From: Labilithrix sp.
GTDB taxonomy: Bacteria > Myxococcota > Polyangia > Polyangiales > Polyangiaceae
Reading direction: 5' to 3'
Length of the DNA stretch: 64,000 bases
NCBI GenBank assembly: GCA_028287035.1
Contig: JAQBQL010000125.1
Span: forward strand, 27,045 to 91,044
The translations under genes were made by a program, and so were the position numbers. The notes beneath the pieces were generated by a model, which was not told where the DNA came from, did no database searches, and saw only the letters and a program-made list of their open reading frames with translations. This document shows, in pieces, positions 31,408 through 40,384 of this stretch. The first letter of the stretch is position 1. Every line of letters begins with the position of its first letter.

Positions 31408-33402
31408 TCAGCCAGCGCGGAGGCGCGTGCGATGCTGCTCGGCGAGCCGCACGATCGCGCGACGTAGCTTCTTCAGGTCGACGGGCTTCGCCGCGTGATC
31501 GTCGAACCCGGCGGCGCGGGCGCGGCGCTGGTCCTCGAGGCCCGCATATCCGGTGAGCGCGATGGCCGGGATCCGGCCGCCCGCCTCGGGCGTCCGGCCG
31601 CGGAGCTCGGCGATGAACCCGTATCCGTCCTCGCCGGGGAGGCCGAGGTCACTGACGATCACGTGCGGGAGCCGCGCCGCGAGGAAGTTGCGGGCTTCGG
31701 CGACGGACCCGGCCACGCGGACGACGGCCCCATGTCGCTCGAGCGCTGCGGTCATCATCTCGCGCGTGTCCTCGTCGTCCTCGATGACGAGGATGTCGAG
31801 CCCGACGAGCGACTCGGACGAGGGGTCCACGCGGTCGGGTCCGGGCAGGACCGTGCCCACGTCGAGCGGGATCGCGGCCGTGAACACCGCGCCGCGCCCG
31901 GGACCCTCGCTCGAGGCGGTCACGCGGCCGCCGTGGCGCTCGACGAGGTGCTGCACGATGGACAGACCGAGCCCGAGGCCACCGTGGCTGCGCGCGAAGG
32001 ACGCGTCGGCCTGACGGAAGCGATCGAAGACGTGCGGGAGGAAGTGCGGGTCGATGCCCTTGCCGGAGTCCTCGACGCACACCACGGCCTCGCGCCCGTT
32101 GTGGCTCGCGCGGACGATGACGCGGCCGCCTTCCGGGCTGAACTTCACCGCATTGACGAGCAGATTCCAGACGACCTGCTGGAGCCTGGACGCATCGCCG
32201 GAGACGACGAGCGGCTCCTCGGGCACGTCCACCTCGAGCGCGACGTTCCGGGTCGCGGCGAGCGGCTGCACCGTCTCGAGCGCGGCAGCCGTCACGTCAC
32301 GGAGGTCCACCGTCTTGCGATCGAGCACGAGCTTGCCGGTCACGATGCGGGACACGTCGAGGAGATCCTCGATGAGCTGCGCCTGCGCCCGTGCGTTGCG
32401 GTCGATCGTCACGAGGCCACGCGCGATCATCTCGGCCGTGGCGTCCGGCGCGCGGAGCATGCTGATCCAGCCGAGGATCGAGTTGAGCGGCGTGCGGAGC
32501 TCGTGCGAGAGGATCGCGAGGAACTCGTCCTTCGCGCGGTTCGCCTCCTCGGCGCGCGCTCGCTCGTTCTCGGCGGTCTCGCGCAGGCGCACGAGCTCGG
32601 CCTCGGTCTGCTTCTGGTCCTCGATGTCCGTCGAGGTCCCGAACCAGCGGAGGGCGTCGCCCGCGCCGCCCAGCGCCTCGGCGCGGCACAGGTGCCATCG
32701 GTACGTGCCGTCGCTCTCGCGCAGCAGCCGGACCTGCACCTCGAACCGTGAGCCGGTCGCGCGCGCCTCGTTCCAGCGACGCATCACCTCGGCAAGGTCC
32801 TCGGGATGGACGATCCGCCCCCACGCCTGCCCGCGCGCAGACGCGAGGTCGAGGCCCGTGTAGGCCACCCACTTGCCGTTGACGTACTCGATCTCCATGT
32901 CCGCGTCGGTGACCCACACCATCTGCGGGATCGACTCGGCGAGGAACCGGTAGCGGCGCTCGGCGGCCTCGAGCTGCTCGCGGGCGAGCGCGCCGGAGCG
33001 TTCCGCCGCGTGCATGCGCAGCGCGTGGAGGATGCTCCGGGCGAGCCGCTCGGGGTCGAGCAGCGCCTTCGACAGGTAATCGGCGGCTCCTGCCTTCATC
33101 GCGTCCACGGCGGTCTGCTCGTCGCCGTGGCCGGTCAGCATCACGACGGGCTGCGGCCAGCCCGCGGTGCGGATCTCCCCGAGGAGCTCGATGCCGGTGG
33201 TCCCGGGAAGGCGGAGATCCAGCAGGATGCAGTCGATGTCCGTGCTCGCGAGGAGCGCGAGCGCTTCACGGGCGGACGCCGCCTCGGCGACCTTCACGCG
33301 ACGTTCGAGCGGCGCCCGCGCGAGCGCCCGCCGAACCGCCATGCGGTCGACATCGTCGTCGTCGACGACGAGGATGTGGAGCTCCTCGGGCGGGCTCGTC
33401 AG
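31408..33402 (-). CDS. Hybrid histidine kinase: REC-PAS-HisKA-HATPase-REC
   Basis: About 664 aa. N-terminal receiver with DDDD acidic pocket (HILVVDDDDVDRM), D62 in LLDLRLPG and Lys in YLSK; PAS about 155-265 (LAESIPQMVWVTDADMEIEY); HisKA (AKDEFLAILSHELRTPLNSI); HATPase_c (NLLVNAVKFSPEGG, DSGKGIDP, GGLGLGLSIVQHLVERHGG); C-terminal receiver (ILVIEDDEDTREM, SDLGLPGEDG, KPVD). The first canonical start, ATG 33342, would delete the first strand and acidic residues of the N-terminal receiver. In-frame sequence upstream has no ATG/GTG/TTG, but a CTG at 33402 overlaps the stop of the upstream receiver gene (CTGA). I take it as the likely start; 31408-33342 is the fallback. Confidence 0.9.
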   Translation of the reverse strand: MTSPPEELHILVVDDDDVDRMAVRRALARAPLERRVKVAEAASAREALALLASTDIDCILLDLRLPGTTGIELLGEIRTAGWPQPVVMLTGHGDEQTAVDAMKAGAADYLSKALLDPERLARSILHALRMHAAERSGALAREQLEAAERRYRFLAESIPQMVWVTDADMEIEYVNGKWVAYTGLDLASARGQAWGRIVHPEDLAEVMRRWNEARATGSRFEVQVRLLRESDGTYRWHLCRAEALGGAGDALRWFGTSTDIEDQKQTEAELVRLRETAENERARAEEANRAKDEFLAILSHELRTPLNSILGWISMLRAPDATAEMIARGLVTIDRNARAQAQLIEDLLDVSRIVTGKLVLDRKTVDLRDVTAAALETVQPLAATRNVALEVDVPEEPLVVSGDASRLQQVVWNLLVNAVKFSPEGGRVIVRASHNGREAVVCVEDSGKGIDPHFLPHVFDRFRQADASFARSHGGLGLGLSIVQHLVERHGGRVTASSEGPGRGAVFTAAIPLDVGTVLPGPDRVDPSSESLVGLDILVIEDDEDTREMMTAALERHGAVVRVAGSVAEARNFLAARLPHVIVSDLGLPGEDGYGFIAELRGRTPEAGGRIPAIALTGYAGLEDQRRARAAGFDDHAAKPVDLKKLRRAIVRLAEQHRTRLRAG

Positions 33403-33818
33403 GGGAGCTCCACCAGGGACCAGTACTTGTTGAGCGTCGCCATCACGTCCACGAAGTTCACGAAGGTCACGGGCTTGAGGAGGTAGCCCGCGACGTTCAG
33501 GCGGTACGCATCGATCTTGTCGCGCTCCTCGTTCGACGTCGTGAGGACGACCACCGACGTCGTGGCGAGCGCCGGGTCCTTGCGGAGCTCCTGGAGAAAC
33601 TCGATCCCGTTCATCTTCGGCATGTTGAGGTCGAGGAGCACGAGGCGGTTGTGCTCGGGGACGCTGCCGCTGCGCAGGAGCTCGAGCGCCTCGAGACCGT
33701 TGCCCGCGACGAAGAGCGGGTTGGCGATGTTGGCCTTCGTGAACGCGCGCTTCACGTTCAGCACGTCGACCGAGTCGTCATCGACGAGGAGGATATTGAG
33801 CATCTTCGAATCAGCCAT
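33399..33818 (-). CDS. Rcp1-type response regulator (single receiver)
   Basis: 139 aa, a stand-alone receiver of the phytochrome-associated Rcp type: LNILLVDDDSVDVLNVKRAF, phosphoacceptor Asp in LVLLDLNMPKMNG, VVLTTSNEERD and LLKPVTFVNFVDVM. The N-terminal Asp-Ser-Val-Asp sequence and extended C terminus fit that class. ATG at 33818. Its stop overlaps the presumed CTG start of the hybrid kinase. Divergent from the PAS kinase at 33922 across 103 bases; it may receive phosphate from that kinase. Confidence 0.93.
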   Translation of the reverse strand: MADSKMLNILLVDDDSVDVLNVKRAFTKANIANPLFVAGNGLEALELLRSGSVPEHNRLVLLDLNMPKMNGIEFLQELRKDPALATTSVVVLTTSNEERDKIDAYRLNVAGYLLKPVTFVNFVDVMATLNKYWSLVELP

Positions 33819-33921
33819 GTCTCTCGAAACCGTACCACCGGCGTTACCGCCCGCGCGGCGGTGGGGTGCCGCATTCGCCCGCTCTTTACACGGTTCGCGG
33901 ATCCCGTCACCTTGAGCGGCC

Positions 33922-35577
33922 ATGCTGGATCGCGAAGCACAAGCCAGGGCGACGGTCTTCCGCGAGGGGGGCGAGCTCGGCGCGCTCTGCCGCACGCACG
34001 ACTGGGCAGCGACGGCGCTCGGACCCGTCGCCGACTGGCCGCAGAGCCTCCGGACCGCGGTGGGGATCGTGCTGGCCTCGCAGTTTCCCACGATCGTGCT
34101 CTGGGGACCGTCGCTCGTGCAGATCTACAACGACGAGTACCGGCTCATCATGGGCACGAAGCACCCCGGCGGCCTCGGCCAGCCGACCCACGAATGCTGG
34201 CCCGAGGTCTGGCACATCAACGAGCACGTCTACCCGCGCATCTTCGCCGGCGAGGCCATCTCGTACCGCGAGGCGCTCTATCCCCTCGCGCCTCGCGGCG
34301 TGCCCGAGGATCACTACCTGACGCTCTCGTACAGCCCGGTCCGCGACGAGGCTGGTGCCGTCGGCGGGGTGTTCATCACTGTGTTCGACGTCAGCTCCGA
34401 GGTCCGGACCCGGGGCGAGCGTGATCAGGCCCTCGGCCACGCGCGGACCGAGCGGGCTCGCCTCTACGAGGTGTTCATGCAGGCGCCGGCCGCGATCGCG
34501 GTCCTCGAGGGTGAGGCCCACGTGTTCACCGTCGCGAACCCGCGCTACCGCGAGCTCGTCGGGGGCCGTGACGTGGTCGGCAAGGCGCTCACCGATGCGC
34601 TGCCCGAGGTGAAGGAGCAGGGCTTCATCGGGCTGCTCGACGAGGTCCGGCGGACCGCGGTTCCTTTCGTCGCCAGCAACGCGCTCGTGCGGCTCGATCG
34701 TGGCCGGGGCGTGCTCGAGGACGTGTACGTCGACTTCGTCTACCAGCCGCTCGTCGGCCTCGATGGCCAGGTGTTCGGGATCATGGCCCACGCCGTCGAG
34801 ACGACCGAGCACGTGCGCCTTCGCAACGAGACGGAGCGTCGGAACGAGGAGCTCACGCGGCTCGCCCACGCGCTCGGCGAGACGAACCGGGAGCTCGATC
34901 AGTTCGCGTACGTCGCCTCGCACGATCTCAAGGCGCCGCTCCGCGGCATCGCGAATCTGGCCCAGTGGGTCGAGGACGACCTCGCCGAGCGCATGACGTC
35001 GGAGTCGAAGGAGCACCTCTCGCTGCTGCGCAACCGCGTGCACCGCATGGAGGCGCTCATCGACGGCATCCTGCAGTTCTCGCGCGCGGGTCGGGCGCGG
35101 GGCACGCCGGAGCCCATCGACACCGGCGCGCTCCTGCGCGAGGTCATCGACCTCATCGCGCCGCCCGCGAACGTCGCCATCGACGTGCAGCCCGGCATGC
35201 CGACGGTGCTGGCGGAGCGCATCCCGCTCCAGCAGGTCTTCCAGAACCTCGTCTCGAACGCCGCGAAGTTCACGTCGCCGCACCACGCGCAAGGTCACGT
35301 GCACGTCCGCTGGTGGGACGAGGGCGACCTGTGGCGCTTCGCGGTCATCGACGACGGACCCGGGATCGAGCCCGCCTACCACGAGCGGATCTGGGGCATC
35401 TTCCAGACGCTCGAGTCACGCGACAAGGTGGAAGGCACCGGCATCGGGCTCTCGGTCGTGAAGAAGATCGTGGAGGCGCGCGGCGGCAAGGCCTCGATCG
35501 AGTCCGCGGCAGGCCAGGGGGCGACCTTCAGCTTCACCTGGCGGAAGGCGCCCTTCTCGCCGCCGCCGCGCGAATGA
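33922..35577 (+). CDS. Double-PAS sensor histidine kinase
   Basis: 551 aa. PAS-like domain 1 about 30-155 (ALGPVADWPQSLRTAVGIVL, VQIYNDEYRLIMGTKHPGG) is of the type found in phytochrome-like kinases without a chromophore Cys. PAS 2 about 180-300 (YEVFMQAPAAIAVLEGEAHV). A coiled coil leads to HisKA (DQFAYVASHDLKAPLRGIAN) and HATPase_c (FQNLVSNAAKFTS, DDGPGIEP, GTGIGLSVVKKIVEARGG). No membrane segment: a soluble sensor. Its stop overlaps the phytochelatin synthase start (ATGA). The divergent Rcp1-type receiver (33399) is the obvious partner. Confidence 0.94.
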   Translation: MLDREAQARATVFREGGELGALCRTHDWAATALGPVADWPQSLRTAVGIVLASQFPTIVLWGPSLVQIYNDEYRLIMGTKHPGGLGQPTHECWPEVWHINEHVYPRIFAGEAISYREALYPLAPRGVPEDHYLTLSYSPVRDEAGAVGGVFITVFDVSSEVRTRGERDQALGHARTERARLYEVFMQAPAAIAVLEGEAHVFTVANPRYRELVGGRDVVGKALTDALPEVKEQGFIGLLDEVRRTAVPFVASNALVRLDRGRGVLEDVYVDFVYQPLVGLDGQVFGIMAHAVETTEHVRLRNETERRNEELTRLAHALGETNRELDQFAYVASHDLKAPLRGIANLAQWVEDDLAERMTSESKEHLSLLRNRVHRMEALIDGILQFSRAGRARGTPEPIDTGALLREVIDLIAPPANVAIDVQPGMPTVLAERIPLQQVFQNLVSNAAKFTSPHHAQGHVHVRWWDEGDLWRFAVIDDGPGIEPAYHERIWGIFQTLESRDKVEGTGIGLSVVKKIVEARGGKASIESAAGQGATFSFTWRKAPFSPPPRE

Positions 35578-36728
35578 CCGAGGCGGAGCGCACCCTCTAC
35601 CGGCGTCCACTTCCGGCGGAGGCGATCGCGTTTTCTTCGGTCGCGGGACGGCAGCTCTTCGCCGAGGCGCTCGCGAGTGGCGGCCTCGACGGTTACTTCC
35701 CGCTCGCCGAGCAGTTCCACACGCAGTCCGAGCCGGCGTATTGCGGGCTCGGCTCGCTGGTCGTGGCGCTCAACGCGCTGGCGATCGATCCGGGACGCCT
35801 CTGGAAGGGACCGTGGCGCTGGTTCGGTGAGGAGCTCCTCGACTGCTGCGTGCCGCTGGCCGTGGTGCGCGAGCGAGGGATCGCCCTCGACGAGCTCGCG
35901 TGTCTCGCGCGCTGCAACGGCGCCGAGGTGACGGTCGCCCGCGCCGAGGCCGACGACCTCTCCGGCTGGCGAGAGGCGCTCGGAAGAGCGGCGCGCGGCG
36001 AGGGGGTCCTCATCGCGTCGTACGACCGCGCGGCGATCGGGCAGAGTGGAGGCGGGCACTTCTCGCCGATCGGCGGGTACCACGCGAAGCGCGACCTCGT
36101 GCTGGTGCTGGACGTCGCCCGCTTCAAGTATCCGCCGCACTGGGTCTCCGCGGAGCGTCTCTGGGACGCGATGCGCGGCGTCGACCCGTCGACCGGGCGC
36201 GCGCGGGGCTGGATGCTGCTCCGTCCGCGCGGCGAGGGAGTCGCGCTCGGGTTCAGCGTCAGGTGCGACGGTGCGAGCTGGCACGACCTGCCAGGCCGCG
36301 TGGCCGCGGCCGCGGCGGCGGCAGGGGACGCGGCGACGATCGGCACGCTCGCGGCAGCTCTGGGGCCGCTCGCCGGGCACCTCCAGGTGCGGGTCCCGAC
36401 CGCGACGGCGCACCAGGAGGCGCTCGCCGCGGCGCGCGCGGCGCTTCGCGAGCTGCCGCTGCAGCGCGAGGTCCAGGCGGCGGTGCCCGCGGACGCAGCC
36501 GAAGCCGTGGCGATGCTCCTGCTGGCCGGAAGCGGTCTCCTCCTGCCTGCGCAGCGGACGCTCGTCACGGCGGCGGCGGGCGCGCTCGCGAAGGACGACC
36601 CTCTCGCGCTCGAGCTCGCGAACGTGCGAGCCCAGATCTCGGCCCTCGGTGAGCACGCCGCAGGGCTCTCGCGCGATGCTGCTAGGCTGGGCACCTGCGG
36701 CGGCGCACGGGTGGGAGGTGGAACTTGA
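35574..36728 (+). CDS. Phytochelatin synthase (full length, eukaryote-like)
   Basis: 384 aa. The papain-like catalytic domain is intact: C57 in SEPAYCGLGSLVVALNALAI, H162 in GGGHFSPIGGYHA and D180 in LVLDVARFKYPPHW. These match, within one residue, the Cys56/His162/Asp180 triad of plant enzymes. Known cyanobacterial homologues (about 240 aa) stop after this domain and mainly hydrolyse glutathione; here about 170 further residues follow, Ala-rich and helical, in the place of the plant C-terminal sensor domain. It would make (gamma-Glu-Cys)n-Gly from glutathione under metal stress, or cleave glutathione. ATG overlaps the upstream kinase stop, and its TGA overlaps the downstream kinase TTG. Confidence 0.9.
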   Translation: MTEAERTLYRRPLPAEAIAFSSVAGRQLFAEALASGGLDGYFPLAEQFHTQSEPAYCGLGSLVVALNALAIDPGRLWKGPWRWFGEELLDCCVPLAVVRERGIALDELACLARCNGAEVTVARAEADDLSGWREALGRAARGEGVLIASYDRAAIGQSGGGHFSPIGGYHAKRDLVLVLDVARFKYPPHWVSAERLWDAMRGVDPSTGRARGWMLLRPRGEGVALGFSVRCDGASWHDLPGRVAAAAAAAGDAATIGTLAAALGPLAGHLQVRVPTATAHQEALAAARAALRELPLQREVQAAVPADAAEAVAMLLLAGSGLLLPAQRTLVTAAAGALAKDDPLALELANVRAQISALGEHAAGLSRDAARLGTCGGARVGGGT

Positions 36729-37873
36729 GCTTCACGGCACTGGCAGACTTCATCGATCAGGAGCGCGCGCCCATCGTCGCGGAGTGGGAGGCCTTCGCGA
36801 AATCGCTGACGCCCGCCGCGAGCGCGATGAACGCGATCGCGTTGCGCGATCATGCGGACGAGATCCTGACGGCCATCGTCCACGACATGCGCTCGCAGCA
36901 GAGCGCAGCCGAGCAGGCGGAGAAGTCGAAGGGGCGCGGCACCGCGCAGCGCCTCGGCGCGATCGGCAAGATCCACGCGACACTCCGCATCGAGAATGGG
37001 TTCAAGCTCGGGCAGCTCGTCGCCGAGTACCGCGCCTTGCGAGCGAGCGTGCTCCGGCTGTGGGAAGGGCACGAGACGGACGGCCCCGGCGTCACGCGCT
37101 TCAACGAGTCGGTCGACGAGGCGCTCACCGAGGCAGTCGACAGCTTCACGGTCACGACCGAAGGATTCCGGGACCAGTCGCTCGGGATCCTCGGCCACGA
37201 TCTGCGGAACCCGCTCTCGGCCATCATCACCGGCGCCTCGCTCCTCACCGTCTCCGAGGCGCTCGACGACCGCAGCGTGCGCATCGCGGCGCGCATGCTG
37301 AACAGCGCGAACCGGATGAACCGGATGATCGCCGATCTCCTCGACCTCACGCGCACGCGGTTCGGCGATCGGATCCCGGTGATCCGCGTCGCCATGGACC
37401 TCGAGCCGCTCTGCCGGCAGGTGGTCGCCGAGCTCGACGGCATCGTGCGAGCGGGCAAGCTTCGCTTCGTGGCGCAGGGCGATCTCCATGGCGAGTGGGA
37501 CCATGATCGGCTCGCGCAGGTCATCTCGAATCTCGTGCGCAACGCCATCCAGCACGGCGCCGTCGAGGATCCGATCCTGCTCGTGGCGCGCGACGACGGC
37601 GACACGGTCTGCGTGTCCGTGCACAACGGCGGGCCGCCCATCGCGGAGCGCGCGCTCGCCACGATCTTCGAGCCCATGGTGCGCCACGTCGAGGACGAGA
37701 AGAGGAACACCGGCCTCGGCCTCGGGCTGTACATCGCGTCGCAGATCGTCTTCTCGCACGGCGGCACCCTCGAGGCGACGTCGACCGAGGACCGCGGAAC
37801 GACGTTCTCGGCCCGCCTGCCGCGCCGCGTCCCGCGCGTCGAGCGAACACGCGCCGCAGACCGCCGCGGATAG
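36725..37873 (+). CDS. Histidine kinase with RsbRD-like N-terminal domain
   Basis: 382 aa from a TTG start with GGGAGGTGG upstream; TTGA overlaps the phytochelatin synthase stop. Residues about 5-145 are all-helical (ALADFIDQERAPIVAEWEAF, then GFKLGQLVAEYRALRASVLR), like the RsbRD_N sensor of stressosome proteins. HisKA has SLGILGHDLRNPLSAIITGA; HATPase_c has ISNLVRNAIQHGA, VHNGGPPIAE and GLGLGLYIASQIVFSHGG. Soluble. Coupled translation with the synthase suggests shared control, perhaps by a metal or thiol signal (inference). Confidence 0.92.
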   Translation: MSFTALADFIDQERAPIVAEWEAFAKSLTPAASAMNAIALRDHADEILTAIVHDMRSQQSAAEQAEKSKGRGTAQRLGAIGKIHATLRIENGFKLGQLVAEYRALRASVLRLWEGHETDGPGVTRFNESVDEALTEAVDSFTVTTEGFRDQSLGILGHDLRNPLSAIITGASLLTVSEALDDRSVRIAARMLNSANRMNRMIADLLDLTRTRFGDRIPVIRVAMDLEPLCRQVVAELDGIVRAGKLRFVAQGDLHGEWDHDRLAQVISNLVRNAIQHGAVEDPILLVARDDGDTVCVSVHNGGPPIAERALATIFEPMVRHVEDEKRNTGLGLGLYIASQIVFSHGGTLEATSTEDRGTTFSARLPRRVPRVERTRAADRRG

Positions 37874-37932
37874 GGCCGCGGCGGGGGCGGCGGCGTGCTG
37901 CCGATGTCCCCCTCGTGCTATGACCATGGGAG

Positions 37933-39007
37933 ATGCCCCCGGCACCTCCCGAAGCGCGCCCCGAACGGGACTCGACGGACCGGAGCCTGGCCGGCGAGCG
38001 GGAGAAGACCGACGACGAGCTGATGAAGCGGGGCGCCGTCCTCGAGGAGAGCTCGGACGAGGTGATCGCCCGGGCGCGCGGGCAGGCCGGTCAGGTGCTC
38101 GAGGAAGCGCGACGGACCGCCGACGCGAAGCTCCGCGAGACCGGCGCATCCGGCGCGGAGCAAGCGGTCGTCGACGAGGACCGTCAGCGCGAGGACCGGG
38201 CGCTTCGCGCGGAGCGGGCGACGGCCGACGCGAGCCTCGAAGAGGAGCGCCAGACGCGCCGCCGTGCGCTCGCCGCCCTGCTCGCCGTCGAGCGGGAAGA
38301 GACGGACGAGCACCTGCTGCTCGAGCGCAGTCGTGCCGACTCGGCCGTCCACTCACGCGACGAGTTCCTGGCCATCGTGACCCACGACGTGCGGAACCTG
38401 CTCGGCGGGCTCGTCATGAGCGCGTCCTCCGTCATGAACGTTCCCTGCGAGGACGCGGCGAAGGAGGCGATTGCCCGCGAGGGTCACCGCATCCAGCGCT
38501 ACGCCGCGCGCATGAACCGCCTCGTGGCCGATCTGCTCGACGTCGTGAGCATCGAGGCCGGGCGTCTCGCGGTCGTGCCCGAGCGCGAGGACGCGAAGGA
38601 GCTCCTGCGCGAGACCGTCGACGCGTTCGAGGCGCTCATAGCGTCGCGAAAGATCTCGATGCGGACCGAGGTGAAGGCCGGCACGCTCCTCGCCCGCTAC
38701 GACCACGAGCGCGTGCTCCAGGTGCTCGCGAACCTCGTCGGCAATGCCATCAAGTTCACGCCCGATGGCGGGCGGATCGACCTCGTCGTCGAGGCGCTCG
38801 ACGGCGAGATTCGCTTCGGGGTCGTGGACACCGGAGCAGGGATCCCGGAGGACCGCCTCACCGTCGTCTTCGATCGCTACTGGCAGCGCGCCAAGCACCA
38901 GCACGGCGGGCTCGGCCTCGGGCTCTACATCGCGCGGTCCATCGTCGAGGCGCACGGCGGCCGCATCTGGGCCGAGAGCCGCCTCGGCGAGGGCAGCACG
39001 TTCTACT

Positions 39008-39036
<29 letters not shown>
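37933..39036 (+). CDS. Histidine kinase with long N-terminal coiled coil
   Basis: 367 aa. Residues 1-140 are a charged helical region with repeated ERxxTDxxL-like units (EREKTDDELMKRG, EEARRTADAKL, ERATADASLEEER, VEREETDEHLLLER), predicted coiled coil without a known sensor domain. HisKA: RDEFLAIVTHDVRNLLGGLV. HATPase_c: LANLVGNAIKFTPDGG, VDTGAGIPED, GGLGLGLYIARSIVEAHGG. ATG at 37933 with GGGAG upstream, 59 nt after the RsbRD-like kinase. The 3' end overlaps the convergent DUF1801 gene by 29 nt. It may sense through oligomer state. Confidence 0.92.
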
Positions 39037-39445
<409 letters not shown>

Positions 39446-39497
39446 GGCGCATCCGTAGCGGATCGCGCGACTTCCTGCGAGACTCGGCGAAGAACGT

Positions 39498-39974
39498 ATG
39501 AGCCAGGATCCCGAGCTGCTCCGGCGCCTCCTGCGCGCCAAGGACCGCATGGACGGCGCTCCGGACGAGGAGTGGCCCGTGCCGCGCCTCGCGCGCGTCA
39601 GCGGCGTATCCGAGGCGCACTTCGCGCGGTCGTTCAAGGAGGCGTTCGGGATCCCGCCGCACCGCTACCTGCTCACGCGGCGCATCGGACGCGCCGCGGC
39701 GCTGCTGCGCGAGACGGACCTTCCGGTGACCCAGATCGCCTTCCAGACCGGCCACGGCAGCCTCGGCACGTTCGGGCGCACGTTCCGGGACGTGACGGGC
39801 GAGAGCCCCGGCGAGCTGCGGGCCCGCGAGAAGGCTGCTCCTCGCCAGCGGGACTGCGTTCCGGCGTGTTTTCTCGGTGCCGCGGACCGTCCCGCGCTCA
39901 CGATGGCAGTTTCGGAGAAGCGCCGCCGTGGCGAGGAGGCTACGAAGGACGTCCACGAATCGGAGGTCTCATGA
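39498..39974 (+). CDS. AraC-type HTH regulator, DNA-binding domain only
   Basis: 158 aa. Two helix-turn-helix units only: WPVPRLARVSGVSEAHFARS with FKEAFGIPPHRYLLTRRI, and TQIAFQTGHGSLGTFGRTF. There is no N-terminal sensory domain, and a basic C-terminal tail of about 50 residues follows. ATG at 39498. Its stop overlaps the VOC-gene start (ATGA), so the two form an operon and the VOC protein or its ligand may provide the signal. Confidence 0.93.
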   Translation: MSQDPELLRRLLRAKDRMDGAPDEEWPVPRLARVSGVSEAHFARSFKEAFGIPPHRYLLTRRIGRAAALLRETDLPVTQIAFQTGHGSLGTFGRTFRDVTGESPGELRAREKAAPRQRDCVPACFLGAADRPALTMAVSEKRRRGEEATKDVHESEVS

Positions 39975-40378
39975 GCCAGGGTATCGGGATGGTCGGTCTC
40001 TACGTTCGCGATCAGGACGAGGCGGTCGAGTTCTATGTCGAGAAGCTAGGATTCCGCGTCCACAGCGATGTGCGCAATGGCGATTACCGCTGGCTCACCG
40101 TCCAGCATCCGGACCAGCCATCGTTCCAGCTCGGGCTTTTCAAGCCCGAGTCGCCGATGCTCGACCCCGGGAGCGCCCAGGCGCTCCGCGAGATCGTGGC
40201 AAAGGGAGCGATGCCGCCGCTGGTGCTCGCGGTCGACGACTGCCGCGCCGCGTGCGAGCGGATGCGCGCCCGCGGCGTCGAGCTCACCCAGGAGCCGACG
40301 GAGCGTTACGGCACGATCGACGCGGGGTTCCGGGATCCTTCCGGCAATGGCTGGAAGATGATCCAGGCCCCGCGCTGA
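39971..40378 (+). CDS. VOC-family protein (glyoxalase/bleomycin-resistance fold)
   Basis: 135 aa. GMVGLYVRDQDEAVEFYVEK, LGFRVHSDVRNGDYRWLTVQ, and the second beta-alpha-beta-beta-beta half ACERMRARGVELTQEPTER, GTIDAGFRDPSGNGWKMIQ. Metal-ligand positions (His near the middle, Glu/Gln late) are partly kept; activity cannot be named. ATG overlaps the AraC stop. It ends 6 nt from the convergent esterase gene. Confidence 0.92.
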   Translation: MSQGIGMVGLYVRDQDEAVEFYVEKLGFRVHSDVRNGDYRWLTVQHPDQPSFQLGLFKPESPMLDPGSAQALREIVAKGAMPPLVLAVDDCRAACERMRARGVELTQEPTERYGTIDAGFRDPSGNGWKMIQAPR

Positions 40379-40384
40379 TCCCGG

